Shown: positions 26,361 to 34,977, counted from the first letter of the stretch. The stretch: DNA of 64,000 bases from Flavobacterium sp. HBTb2-11-1 (GCF_009826975.1 NZ_WUMO01000001.1:620001-684000); one strand, 5' to 3'. Notes: generated from the letters alone by a model not told the origin. Translations and numbers: made by a program.

Positions 26361-26957
26361 TTATCTGTATACTTTTCGGTTAATAATCTTCAACTCACCT
26401 TTTTTTTCCAATGCTTTTATCGTTCTTATAACCGTTTCTACACGTAAACCAGTTAAATCGCCGATTTGTTGTCTGGTAAAATTTATGAGATAACCATTTT
26501 TATCTTTTTGAAAATTGAAATAAGCGATTCCGTGATCAATCAGTTTTAATACGCGATGTTCGGGTTCGTGTGTAGAAATTTCTGCTGCCATAATCGATTT
26601 ATAATACAATCTCTGCGCTAGATTTTCGATTATTTTGATGCTCACTTTTGGGTTATCTTCTAAAAGCTTCATGAAGTTTTCTTTCAGAAGAATAAAAATT
26701 TCGGTATTTTCTACAGCAATTGCATTTGCTGGATATTTTTGATTTAAAAATAATGGTGGCTCGCCAAAAGATTGCCCGTTATAAAAAATACCTTGTATAA
26801 ATTCACGTCCATCATCATTATAATTGCTCATTTTTACCTCGCCAGAAATAATTTGGTAATAATGCAGGGGCAGATTTCCTTCTTCGAAAATAATATCATT
26901 TTTATCAAATGATTTTTTTATAACTCCATACTTTTCTAGTAATTCAACTGTAATCAT
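26361..26957 (-). CDS. Crp/Fnr family transcriptional regulator
   Basis: 198 residues. Cyclic-nucleotide-binding-like beta-roll (about 10-120; 'IISGEVKMSNYNDDGREFI', 'FGEPPLFLNQKYPANAIA') and a C-terminal winged helix (about 150-198; 'FTRQQIGDLTGLRVETVIRT'). The protein has no cysteine, so it cannot carry an FNR Fe-S cluster and probably binds another effector or haem. It is upstream of the membrane protein/truncated globin genes, whose promoter carries a matching operator. Confidence 0.92.
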   Translation of the reverse strand: MITVELLEKYGVIKKSFDKNDIIFEEGNLPLHYYQIISGEVKMSNYNDDGREFIQGIFYNGQSFGEPPLFLNQKYPANAIAVENTEIFILLKENFMKLLEDNPKVSIKIIENLAQRLYYKSIMAAEISTHEPEHRVLKLIDHGIAYFNFQKDKNGYLINFTRQQIGDLTGLRVETVIRTIKALEKKGELKIINRKVYR

Positions 26958-26990
26958 AATGTGTTATTTATATTGTCAAAAGACGTTGAA

Positions 26991-26998
26991 CAAATATA
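26991..26998 (-). promoter_or_regulatory. promoter -7 element TATATTTG of the Crp/Fnr gene
   Basis: Minus-strand TATATTTG, an exact TAnnTTTG match, 33 nt upstream of the regulator ATG. Confidence 0.7.
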
Positions 26999-27051
26999 AT
27001 TCATTCAAAATAGTTCTTCTGCATTAAAAATCTTTTACTTTTACACCTCGT

Positions 27052-27780
27052 ATGCAAGAACAAATTCTTACTATTAGACAACAGATTTTAGAAGCTAAAA
27101 GCAATGGCCAAAAATTACTGGCAGTGCTTTTGGATCCTGATAAAATTGTATTGGAAAATATCAATCATTTAATTGAGAAAATTAACCAATCGCCTGCAAC
27201 TCATATTTTTGTTGGAGGTAGCATTGTTCAGAATACTATTTTAGAAGAATTAATTACTGCATTAAAACAAAAAACAAATCTACCAGTTATTTTATTTCCT
27301 GGCGATCCTTCTCAGATTTCACCAAAAGCCGATGGTATTTTGTTTCTGTCTTTATTGTCTGGCCGAAATCCAGATTATTTGATTGAATATCAAGTTCAAG
27401 CCGCCCCAATTCTTAAAAAAACTAATCTTGAAGTTATTTCTACAGGATATATTTTAATAGAAAGCGGTAACGAAACTGCCGTTGCCCGTGTAAGTAAAAC
27501 AAAACCTTTAAGTCGTGAAAATCTTGATTTGGTTTTGGCGACAGCTCAGGCGGGAGAAATGCTAGGAAATCAACTGATTTATTTAGAAGCGGGAAGCGGT
27601 GCAAAACAGTCTGTTCCGACAGAAATGATTGAGCTTGTTGCTCAAAACATTCAAATTCCTGTTATTGTTGGAGGAGGAATTGTAGATTTGCACGGAATTC
27701 AAAAAGCATATAAGGCTGGCGCGGATTTGGTTGTTATCGGAACTGCTTTTGAAAATAACAGTCGTTTTTTTGAGTTATAA
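27052..27780 (+). CDS. pcrB: geranylgeranylglyceryl/heptaprenylglyceryl phosphate synthase (PcrB family)
   Basis: 242 residues. The PcrB/GGGPS motifs are seen: 'LAVLLDPDK', 'FVGGSIVQN', 'LFPGDPSQISPKADGILFLS', 'YLEAGSGA' and 'PVIVGGGI'. It joins a polyprenyl diphosphate to sn-glycerol 1-phosphate. In Bacteroidota the product chain and its physiological role are uncertain, so the generic name is safest. It is divergent from the Crp/Fnr gene and 20 nt upstream of pnuC. Confidence 0.92.
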   Translation: MQEQILTIRQQILEAKSNGQKLLAVLLDPDKIVLENINHLIEKINQSPATHIFVGGSIVQNTILEELITALKQKTNLPVILFPGDPSQISPKADGILFLSLLSGRNPDYLIEYQVQAAPILKKTNLEVISTGYILIESGNETAVARVSKTKPLSRENLDLVLATAQAGEMLGNQLIYLEAGSGAKQSVPTEMIELVAQNIQIPVIVGGGIVDLHGIQKAYKAGADLVVIGTAFENNSRFFEL

Positions 27781-27800
27781 ATGTTAAATACCACATTTAA

Positions 27801-28424
27801 ATGATAGATTTTTTTCTAAATAGTTACAAAAATGCACCTTTATGGCATATTGCCTTAGAGTTTTTGGTTTTTGTATGTGGAATTTTAAGTGTTTGGTTTG
27901 CAAAAAAAGAAAATATCTGGGTGTATCCAACAGGATTAATAGCCACTGTAATATCGGTTTATCTTCTTTACGTTGCAGGTTATATCGGAGACATGATTAT
28001 TAATGCTTATTTTTCAATAATGAGTATTTACGGTTGGTACGTTTGGGCAAAAGGCGGACCAGTTGATGATAATCTGCCAATTACCCGTACAAATTTTAAT
28101 GAAAAAATAATTGGAATCTTACTGTTTATTGTGACTGTTTTTGTAGTTTTCGGGATTTATAAATATTTTGATTACGAAATACATCCCGACAATTATGTTG
28201 ATATGATTTCGTCTGGAATATTTTTTGCGGGAATGTGGTATATGGCCAGAAAAAAAATAGAAAACTGGACACTTTGGATTATTGGTGACATTATTGTTGT
28301 GCCTCTCTACGCTTATCGTGGTTTAGGGATGCTGTCACTTCAGTATATAATTTTTACAATTTTGGCTATTTCAGCTTATTTAGAATGGAGAAAGATCTTA
28401 GACAGCAAAAAACAACTATCATAA
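27801..28424 (+). CDS. pnuC: nicotinamide riboside transporter PnuC
   Basis: 207 residues, about seven predicted transmembrane helices. 'ISVWFAKKENIWVYPTGLI', 'SIYGWYVWAKGG' and 'WIIGDIIVVPLYAYRGL' are PnuC signatures (facilitated uptake of nicotinamide riboside). The last 40 nt overlap the start of the next gene, which encodes a NadR-like riboside kinase, so uptake and phosphorylation trapping are translationally coupled. Confidence 0.95.
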   Translation: MIDFFLNSYKNAPLWHIALEFLVFVCGILSVWFAKKENIWVYPTGLIATVISVYLLYVAGYIGDMIINAYFSIMSIYGWYVWAKGGPVDDNLPITRTNFNEKIIGILLFIVTVFVVFGIYKYFDYEIHPDNYVDMISSGIFFAGMWYMARKKIENWTLWIIGDIIVVPLYAYRGLGMLSLQYIIFTILAISAYLEWRKILDSKKQLS

Positions 28425-30499
28425 AAATTGCTTTGTTTGGTCCTGAAAGTACAGGAAAAACAACCTTGGCAAAACAGCTTGCAGATTACTACGAAACCGA
28501 ATGGGTTCCCGAGTTTGCACGCGACTACTTGCAGGAAAAATGGGAGGAGAACAAGCATATTTGTGTAGCCGAAGATATAATGCCAATTGCTTATGGTCAG
28601 ACTGCATTGGAAAACGAAAAACTGGCAAACGCAAATAAATACTTGTTTTGTGATACCAATTTAATGGTAACCAAAGTGTTTTCTGAAATGTATTATGGTT
28701 TTTGTGATCCGCTTTTAAATGAAGCGGCATTAAAACACGAGTACGATTTGTTTTTCCTGACTGATATTGATGTTCCTTGGGAGAAAGACGATATTCGTGA
28801 CACTCCAGAAGGACGGGAAACGGTATTTTCTGTTTTTAAACAAACTTTAATCGATACAAAAAAGCCTTTTATAACCTTATCTGGCGACAAAGAAACACGT
28901 TTAGCAAAAGCAATAGCTATTATTGGTGAACTAACTCTTGCTAAAGAAAAAGGATTTACATCATCAGATTTCGTTCAAATTTACGATAGAGGAATTCCTT
29001 TTGAAAAAATTCTAAAACAGATGGAAATTCTTGACAACGGAATTGCAAAAAGCAATTTAGTTAGTCCGGCCACAACTGCTAATGGAATTTTAAGTTTGTC
29101 GGAAAATGAGTTCGAAGAAAAAGCGGTTTTTTTTGATGAACAGAAAGAAAACTTAAAAATTAAAAAGTTTGTTCCAGCATCAGGTGCTGCAACTAGGATG
29201 TTTAAATTTTTGAATGCATTTTTGAATGATTTTGATATTCAAAAAGAAACTATCAATGCTTATATCAATAGAAGAAAAGATAAAGAACTTGCCATTTTCA
29301 TCATCGGAATGGATAAGTTTCCTTTCTTCAAAGCTATAGATCAAAAATTACGAGAAATTTATCCTGATTTTGAAACATTTGAAAGGGATTACAAGAATTA
29401 TTATTTTATAAAATTATTATTATCTCCTGATTATTTCAACTTTGCTAATAAACCAAAAGCGGTATTGCCTTTTCATCGGTACGAAACACACATTGCAACC
29501 CCAATTGAAGAGCATTTAAATGAGTGTATACATTATGCTACTTCAAATAAGGTGTCTAATTTACATTTTACCGTTTCAGAAATTCACCAGAATTTGTTTT
29601 ATGAAGGTGTTGATGAAGTTATAGAAAAAATTGAAGAACCAGCTGGAGTTAAAATTAATATTGGGTATTCGTACCAAAATAAAAGTACAGACTCAATCAC
29701 TATTGATGAGGAAAACAAATTGGTAAAAGATAAAAATGATAATTTAGTTTTTAGACCAGGCGGACATGGGGCTTTGATTGAAAATCTAAATGATCTTGAC
29801 GCTGACGTTATCTTCATTAAAAATATAGATAATGTCATTCAGAATCATATTGATAAAATTACATTATATAAAAAAGCACTGGCAGGCGTTTTAATCGAAA
29901 TACAGCAAAAAGTTTTTTCGTACTTAAAGGCAATTGACCAAAATGAGATTAAAGAAAATCATTTGGCAGATATTGTTTTATTTTTAAAAGAAGAGCTAAA
30001 TGTTGAAATGAATAATGACTTCAGCAAATTTACTTTTGAAAATAAAATAAGTAAAATTAAGGAGCTTTTAGATAGACCAATACGTGTTTGTGGAATGGTT
30101 AAAAATGAAGGAGAACCGGGAGGAGGACCATTTTGGGTAATGAATGATAAAGGGGTGAATTCTCTTCAAATTGTTGAAACTTCTCAAGTAGATTTGACAA
30201 GTAAGAAGCAACAGGCAATTTTAGCAGGAGCAACACATTTTAATCCCGTAGATTTGGTTTGCGGTATAAAAAATTACAGAAATGAAAAATTCGATTTACT
30301 ACAATTTGTAGATCAAAAAGCGGGTTTTATTGTAGAAAAGAGTGTTGATGGGAAAACAGTGAGAAGCTACGAATTACCTGGTTTATGGAATGGATCAATG
30401 GCTAATTGGCTGACCGTTTTTGTTGCGGTTCCATTAATTACTTTTAATCCGGTGAAAACGGTAAATGATTTGTTGAAAGCGGCGCATCAACCACAATAA
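28385..30499 (+). CDS. NadR-like nicotinamide riboside kinase - DUF4301 fusion protein
   Basis: 704 residues in one uninterrupted frame. Residues about 10-185 are a NadR-type ATPase/kinase: P-loop 'GPESTGKTTLAKQ', 'EFARDYL', 'FCDTNLMVTKV' and 'RDTPEGRE'. Residues about 190-704 match DUF4301 ('FVQIYDRGIPFEKILKQM', 'FVPASGAATRMFKFL', 'GMVKNEGEPGGGPFWV', 'ELPGLWNGSMANWLT'), a nucleotidyltransferase-like family of unknown function. The junction is short, with no stop or frameshift. Co-transcription with pnuC supports NAD salvage for the N-terminal part; the DUF4301 half may be linked to the same metabolism. ATG 28385 is the only reasonable start. Confidence 0.88.
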   Translation: MEKDLRQQKTTIIKIALFGPESTGKTTLAKQLADYYETEWVPEFARDYLQEKWEENKHICVAEDIMPIAYGQTALENEKLANANKYLFCDTNLMVTKVFSEMYYGFCDPLLNEAALKHEYDLFFLTDIDVPWEKDDIRDTPEGRETVFSVFKQTLIDTKKPFITLSGDKETRLAKAIAIIGELTLAKEKGFTSSDFVQIYDRGIPFEKILKQMEILDNGIAKSNLVSPATTANGILSLSENEFEEKAVFFDEQKENLKIKKFVPASGAATRMFKFLNAFLNDFDIQKETINAYINRRKDKELAIFIIGMDKFPFFKAIDQKLREIYPDFETFERDYKNYYFIKLLLSPDYFNFANKPKAVLPFHRYETHIATPIEEHLNECIHYATSNKVSNLHFTVSEIHQNLFYEGVDEVIEKIEEPAGVKINIGYSYQNKSTDSITIDEENKLVKDKNDNLVFRPGGHGALIENLNDLDADVIFIKNIDNVIQNHIDKITLYKKALAGVLIEIQQKVFSYLKAIDQNEIKENHLADIVLFLKEELNVEMNNDFSKFTFENKISKIKELLDRPIRVCGMVKNEGEPGGGPFWVMNDKGVNSLQIVETSQVDLTSKKQQAILAGATHFNPVDLVCGIKNYRNEKFDLLQFVDQKAGFIVEKSVDGKTVRSYELPGLWNGSMANWLTVFVAVPLITFNPVKTVNDLLKAAHQPQ

Positions 30500-30500
30500 T

Positions 30501-30905
30501 ATGGATGTAGACAAAATCATATCAGAATTAAACTTTAAGGCCGTTCGAAGCAGCGGTTCTGGCGGACAAAACGTGAATAAAGTTTCGTCTAAAGTTGTTC
30601 TGAATTTTGATCTGAATGCTTCTCAAGCCTTGTCTGATGAAGAAAAATTACTGTTGCAAGAAAATATTTCGGCAAGATTGACTTCTGAAAACATTTTAAT
30701 TTTAAACTGCGACGAAGACCGAAGCCAACTTAAAAATAAAGAAATTGTAATAAAGCGATTCTTAGAAATTATCAGAAAAGGACTGTATGTGCCAAAAGTA
30801 AGAAAGGCTACAAAAGTTCCAAAGGCTGTGATCAAGAAAAGAATTAAAGACAAAAAGAATCTTTCTGACTTGAAGCAATCCCGAAGAAAACCTAACTTGG
30901 AGTAA
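30501..30905 (+). CDS. arfB: alternative ribosome-rescue factor ArfB (YaeJ-like)
   Basis: 134 residues. It carries the catalytic GGQ of class I release factors in 'SSGSGGQNVNKVSSKV' and a basic C-terminal tail ('KKRIKDKKNLSDLKQSRRK') that enters the empty mRNA channel, which is the ArfB layout; there is no codon-recognition domain. It hydrolyses peptidyl-tRNA on stalled ribosomes. It starts 1 nt after the previous stop. Confidence 0.93.
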   Translation: MDVDKIISELNFKAVRSSGSGGQNVNKVSSKVVLNFDLNASQALSDEEKLLLQENISARLTSENILILNCDEDRSQLKNKEIVIKRFLEIIRKGLYVPKVRKATKVPKAVIKKRIKDKKNLSDLKQSRRKPNLE

Positions 30906-31032
30906 AACCCAATTTTTTAAAATTCCAAATTCCAATAGCAATACTGAAAGATTGTTTTTGGAATTTTTTGTTTTTAGATTTTAAAGACAGCGTATTTTCT
31001 TGGAATCTGGAATTTGATTTTTGGAATTTTTA
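30906..31032. repeat. TTGGAATTT word-iteration spacer
   Basis: aattccaaattccaa near the left end and inverted words ttggaatctggaattt near the right end form an imperfect palindrome. Same word family at 37609-37735, about 45978-46018 and 51838-51950. Together with the TPP riboswitch this accounts for the gene-free stretch 30906-31222. Confidence 0.75.
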
Positions 31033-31036
31033 ACAT

Positions 31037-31044
31037 TACCTTTG
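31037..31044 (+). promoter_or_regulatory. promoter -7 element TACCTTTG before the TPP riboswitch
   Basis: Exact TAnnTTTG. The start point would be at about 31050, at the first base of the riboswitch. Confidence 0.75.
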
Positions 31045-31051
31045 CACTGTC

Positions 31052-31130
31052 TCAAAGGGGTGCTCTAAATAACGAGCTGAGATCATACCCAAAGAACCTG
31101 AGCGAGTAATGTTGCTAAGGGAAAAACGAC
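31052..31130 (+). ncRNA. TPP (THI-box) riboswitch controlling a TonB-dependent receptor
   Basis: Conserved elements occur in order: ggggtgct (31057-31064), gctgagatcatacccaaag (31075-31093) giving the CUGAGA and ACCC motifs, gaacctgagcg (31094-31104) giving GAACCUGA, taatg and the closing taaggga. This is the thi-box pattern. The sequence after it (cgaca at about 31127, tgtcg at about 31157) can form an alternative stem as the expression platform. Confidence 0.95.
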
Positions 31131-31222
31131 ACTATCGAGCGTGCACACTTTATTTTGTCGGGAAACACATTTATTAATTTAACAAAAGAATAATTCCCCC
31201 TTTTATTCGTAATTCTTTACGA

Positions 31223-33385
31223 ATGAAAACTATTTTTCAAGGTGCTTCTAAAGGCACAAAGTTGCAAAGGTTTAAAGGTTCAAAGTTGAACTGTAAACCT
31301 ATTTTCTTTCTTCTATTTTCTTTCTTCTATTCTCTTTTCTCTTTTGCACAACAGCAAGATTCTACAAAAGTGAATCAGCTTGATGAGGTTTTAGTCTCTG
31401 CTGTTCGGGTTACTTCAAAAACTCCTGTGAGTTTTAGTAATATGGATAAAAAGGAAATTAAGTATAGAAATTTAGGTCAGGATATTCCGGTTCTGATGAA
31501 CTATCTCCCTTCAGTTGTAACTACTTCAGACGCTGGTAACGGTGTTGGTTATACTGGAATCAGAGTACGTGGAAGCGACGCTACACGTGTAAACGTAACC
31601 ATAAACGGAATTCCGTACAACGATGCAGAAAGTCAGGGAACTTTTTGGGTAAATATGCCCGATTTTGCTTCTTCTGTAGAAAGTCTTCAATTGCAGCGAG
31701 GAGTTGGAACATCAACAAATGGAGCAGGAGCATTTGGTGCTAGTTTAAATTTATTAACAGATAGTTATGCCAATAAAGCAACTGGCGAAATTTCAAGTTC
31801 TGCGGGATCTTTTAATACTTTTAAAAACACAGTAAAGTTTAGTACAGGTTTATTGAATGATCATTTTGAAATTGCGGGACGTTTGTCTACCATAAAATCT
31901 CATGGATTTATTGATCGAGCAAGTTCAGATTTAAAATCATATTTCTTGCAAGGGACTTATGTTGGAAAAACAACTTTAATCAAAGCATTGGTTTTTGGAG
32001 GAACTGAAAAAACGTATCAATCTTGGAATGGAATTGATGGCGAAACTTTAAATAAAGATCGCACTTTCAATTCGGCAGGAATGTATACTGACGAAGCAGG
32101 AAATGTGCGTTTTTACGATAATGAAACTGATAATTACAATCAAGATCATTATCAATTGCACTGGAGTGAATCTATTTCTGATAAATGGAGTACAAACCTA
32201 GCATTTCATTATACGAAAGGAAAAGGATATTACGAAAATTATAAAGAAGATGCAGATATGGCTGATTATAATTTAAATCCTGTTGGAACAGTTACAACTA
32301 CAGATCTAGTGCGTCAAAAATGGTTAGATAATGATTTCTACGGAACTACTTTTTCTGCTAAATATGTAACCGAAAAACTAAATGTTATTTTAGGAGGAGG
32401 CTGGAATAAATATGAAGGAGATCATTTCGGAAAAGTAATCTGGGCGAGATACGCTTCACAATCAGAATTAGGAGATCATTATTATGATGATTATTCAGCA
32501 AAAACTGATGGTAATATTTTCGCGAAAGCAAATTATCAATTTACAGAAAAATTAAGTTTTTATGGAGATTTGCAATATAGGAGAGTTCGTTACAAAGCCA
32601 ATAGCGCAGAAACAGGTTTGGTAGATGATACTTTCAATTTCTTCAATCCAAAAGCTGGTTTGAATTATGCTTTCAACGAAAAAAACACTTTATATTTCTC
32701 TTACGCAAGAGCAAATCGTGAACCCAACAGAACCGATTACGAAGGCGGAAATGTAAAACCAGAAAAGCTAAATGATTTTGAATTAGGATGGAGATTCAAT
32801 TCAGAGAAATTTCAATTGAATTCTAATGTGTATTACATGGGATACAAAGACCAGTTGATTTTAACTGGAAGATTAGACGATGTCGGAAATCCGATTCGTG
32901 CGAATACAGAGAAAAGTTACCGTTTGGGTTTTGAATTTGATGCAACAATTGCACTTTCTGAAAAATTCACATTAAGACCAAACTTTACTTTAAGCAGCAA
33001 CAAAAATGTAGATTTAGCTGTTGATGGAGAATATTACGGAACAACCAAAATCGCCTATTCTCCAGAAGTGATTGCAGGAAATGTGATTGTGTATAAACCT
33101 ATGGAGAGATTGTATCTATCCTTATTGCAAAAATATGTTGGAGAACAATACATGAACAATATTGAACTTCCGGCAGCTAAATTGGCCGATTATTTTGTAA
33201 ACGACTTTAATGCATCTTATGAAATAAAACCCAAAACGATTTTTCAATCAATCACAATTACAGCTTTAGTAAATAATATTTTCGATAAAAAATATGTTTC
33301 AAACGGAGCGATGTGGGATGTTTATCCGTACTATTATCCACAAGCAGGAACAAATTTCTTAATTGGTTTGAGTTTGAAATTCTAA
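31223..33385 (+). CDS. TonB-dependent receptor, predicted thiamine-compound importer
   Basis: 720 residues. A signal peptide (hydrophobic core 'PIFFLLFSFFYSLFSFAQ') follows an unusually long 26-residue charged leader encoded by a repeat. The plug domain has 'GVGYTGIRVRGSDATRVNVT' and 'ESLQLQRGVGTSTNGAGAFG'. A 22-strand barrel ends in 'GLSLKF' (C-terminal aromatic). Control by a TPP riboswitch and the absence of a SusD partner point to uptake of thiamine or its precursors across the outer membrane, as proposed for riboswitch-linked Bacteroidota receptors. No inner-membrane thiamine transporter (pnuT) follows it here. Confidence 0.88.
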   Translation: MKTIFQGASKGTKLQRFKGSKLNCKPIFFLLFSFFYSLFSFAQQQDSTKVNQLDEVLVSAVRVTSKTPVSFSNMDKKEIKYRNLGQDIPVLMNYLPSVVTTSDAGNGVGYTGIRVRGSDATRVNVTINGIPYNDAESQGTFWVNMPDFASSVESLQLQRGVGTSTNGAGAFGASLNLLTDSYANKATGEISSSAGSFNTFKNTVKFSTGLLNDHFEIAGRLSTIKSHGFIDRASSDLKSYFLQGTYVGKTTLIKALVFGGTEKTYQSWNGIDGETLNKDRTFNSAGMYTDEAGNVRFYDNETDNYNQDHYQLHWSESISDKWSTNLAFHYTKGKGYYENYKEDADMADYNLNPVGTVTTTDLVRQKWLDNDFYGTTFSAKYVTEKLNVILGGGWNKYEGDHFGKVIWARYASQSELGDHYYDDYSAKTDGNIFAKANYQFTEKLSFYGDLQYRRVRYKANSAETGLVDDTFNFFNPKAGLNYAFNEKNTLYFSYARANREPNRTDYEGGNVKPEKLNDFELGWRFNSEKFQLNSNVYYMGYKDQLILTGRLDDVGNPIRANTEKSYRLGFEFDATIALSEKFTLRPNFTLSSNKNVDLAVDGEYYGTTKIAYSPEVIAGNVIVYKPMERLYLSLLQKYVGEQYMNNIELPAAKLADYFVNDFNASYEIKPKTIFQSITITALVNNIFDKKYVSNGAMWDVYPYYYPQAGTNFLIGLSLKF

Positions 33386-33401
33386 TGAAACTAAGACACA
33401 C

Positions 33402-33431
33402 AAAAAAGCCTGAAATTATTTTCAGGCTTTT
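33402..33431. terminator. bidirectional terminator
   Basis: Stem aaaaaagcctgaaa / tttcaggctttttt with a 4-nt loop between convergent genes (receptor and small lipoprotein). Confidence 0.92.
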
Positions 33432-33438
33432 TTTGTAT

Positions 33439-33855
33439 TTAGTTGTATACGTGAATAACAGTTCCAGAAGATTCGACGCGATATTGTTTCATCGGATATT
33501 CTTTTCCGCCAAGTCCCGTGAATAAGTTATATTGAGTCTTATCGCAAGAACAAACAGCATAAATTCCGTCAATTGTCATTGCATCGCAAGAATTTAAAGC
33601 TTGGTTTGGACAAGCTGCATCAAAAGCAGTATAAGTTCCTTCGCCGGTTTTCATTACAATAATTCCTTTTGCTCCAAAATTGGCCACATAAACAGGATTG
33701 CTCGGATATAGCAATTTGTTATAAGTTGGAAGATTAGTGTCCAGATACGCGTTTATCGAATAGTTCGGAATATACGGATTGTTACTGCTTCTGTTGTTGT
33801 CGCTGCAAGAGAATAAAATAGCTGTAAATGCTATAAAAAACCAGATTTTTTTCAT
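33439..33855 (-). CDS. Rieske-fold-like lipoprotein without cluster His ligands
   Basis: 138 residues. Lipobox Cys in 'AILFSCSDNN'. The C-terminal part ('AACPNQALNSCDAM', 'VCSCDKTQYNLFTGLGG', 'YRVESSGTVIHV') has the shape of a small Rieske domain, where CxH and CxxH ligate the 2Fe-2S cluster. Here the His positions read Asn and Asp, so a normal Rieske cluster is unlikely. The Cys may form disulphides. It is convergent with the TonB receptor, and its function is unknown. Confidence 0.75.
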   Translation of the reverse strand: MKKIWFFIAFTAILFSCSDNNRSSNNPYIPNYSINAYLDTNLPTYNKLLYPSNPVYVANFGAKGIIVMKTGEGTYTAFDAACPNQALNSCDAMTIDGIYAVCSCDKTQYNLFTGLGGKEYPMKQYRVESSGTVIHVYN

Positions 33856-33948
33856 TATTTGAATAAGAATTAGTTAAAACAAAAATAATTTATTTAGATT
33901 TGAAATCTATATGATTAACATATAATTATGTACTATTAAAAATTATAG

Positions 33949-33956
33949 TATATTTG
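33949..33956 (+). promoter_or_regulatory. greA promoter -7 element TATATTTG
   Basis: Exact TAnnTTTG, 56 nt before the greA ATG. The start point at about 33961 places the following hairpin at the very 5' end of the mRNA. Confidence 0.75.
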
Positions 33957-33962
33957 TGGTAA

Positions 33963-33987
33963 GAAAATCCCGTCGCGATGGGATTTT
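33963..33987 (+). terminator. terminator-like hairpin in the greA leader
   Basis: aaaatccc...gggatttttt with inner cgtc/gatg pairing (one G-U) gives an 11-bp stem followed by T6. It lies between the promoter and the greA start, so it is a candidate attenuator. Confidence 0.7.
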
Positions 33988-34012
33988 TTGTATTTATATA
34001 AACGATGAAGTT

Positions 34013-34489
34013 ATGAGTAAAGTATCTTATTATACAGCAGAAGGATTAAAAAAATTAAAAGATGAATTGGAGCATTTAAAGAGTGTAATGCGTCCAAAGG
34101 CATCTCAAGATATTGCAGACGCAAGAGATAAAGGAGATTTGTCTGAAAATGCAGAATATGATGCAGCAAAAGAAGCGCAAGGTTTATTAGAAATGAGAAT
34201 TGCTAAACTTGAAGAAGTATATGCAAATGCAAGATTAATTGACGAATCTCAATTGGATGTTTCTAAAGTTTTGGTTTTATCTAATGTGAAAATCAAAAAT
34301 CAAAGCAATGGAATGGAGATGAAATATACGCTTGTTGCAGAAAGTGAAGCAGATTTAAAAACAGGAAAAATCTCGGTAACTTCTCCTATCGGAAAAGGTT
34401 TGCTGGGGAAATCTGTTGGAGAAGTAGCAGAAATTACAGTTCCAAATGGAGTTTTAAAATTTGAAATTCTTGAAATCACGAGAGACTAA
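34013..34489 (+). CDS. greA: transcription elongation factor GreA
   Basis: 158 residues from ATG 34013 ('MSKVSYYTAEGLKKLKDELE'); the frame is open upstream, but that stretch runs through the leader hairpin. The N-terminal coiled coil has the catalytic acidic tip in 'DARDKGDLSENAEYDAA' (Asp/Glu pair), and the C-terminal FKBP-like domain ends at 'FEILEITRD'. It rescues backtracked RNA polymerase by stimulating transcript cleavage. Confidence 0.97.
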   Translation: MSKVSYYTAEGLKKLKDELEHLKSVMRPKASQDIADARDKGDLSENAEYDAAKEAQGLLEMRIAKLEEVYANARLIDESQLDVSKVLVLSNVKIKNQSNGMEMKYTLVAESEADLKTGKISVTSPIGKGLLGKSVGEVAEITVPNGVLKFEILEITRD

Positions 34490-34494
34490 TTCTA

Positions 34495-34545
34495 GTTTAA
34501 CCGTTTAATCGTTAAATCGGTTAAACGAATAAGCGATTAAACAAA
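34495..34545. repeat. GTTTAACCG/CGGTTAAAC word palindrome
   Basis: gtttaaccg and cggttaaac pair around the direct words tttaatcgttaaatcg, and a further gattaaac follows. It fills the spacer between greA and the HIT gene. Confidence 0.7.
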
Positions 34546-34550
34546 TAAAC

Positions 34551-34940
34551 ATGAGCTCAATATTCACTAAAATAGTAAACGGAGAAATCCCTGCATACAA
34601 AATCGCTGAAGACGAAAACTATTTAGCATTTTTAGATGTGAATCCAAACGCTAAAGGACACACGCTTTGTATTCCGAAACAAGAAATCGATAAGATTTTT
34701 GATATGGATGAAGAACTGTATTTAGGATTAATGAAGTTCTCTAAAAAAGTGGCTGCAGCGTTAGAGAAAACAGTTCCATGCAAAAGAATCGGAATTGCCG
34801 TCGTTGGACTTGAAGTGCCTCACGCACACGTACATTTGATTCCGCTAAATCATATGGATGAAATGCGTTTTATTGATAAAGTTTCACTTTCAAAGGAAGA
34901 GTTTGAAGCTTTAGCAAAAGATATTCAATCGAATTTGTAA
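34551..34940 (+). CDS. HIT family (HINT-like) hydrolase
   Basis: 129 residues. N-terminal 'IFTKIVNGEIPAYKI' and histidine triad 'HAHVHLIPL' (HxHxH) are diagnostic of HIT/HINT purine nucleotide phosphoramidases. It follows greA after 61 nt, a gene order that I regard as usual in Flavobacteriia. Confidence 0.95.
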   Translation: MSSIFTKIVNGEIPAYKIAEDENYLAFLDVNPNAKGHTLCIPKQEIDKIFDMDEELYLGLMKFSKKVAAALEKTVPCKRIGIAVVGLEVPHAHVHLIPLNHMDEMRFIDKVSLSKEEFEALAKDIQSNL

Positions 34941-34977
34941 AGACTTCGATTTCGATCAGTCTGACAAAACAAATAAT

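Noticed and set aside
28385..30499. Frameshift or misassembly as the cause of the NadR-DUF4301 fusion
   Set aside because: Both domains are in the same frame with a natural linker and no sign of a broken start or stop at the junction, so a real fusion is more likely.
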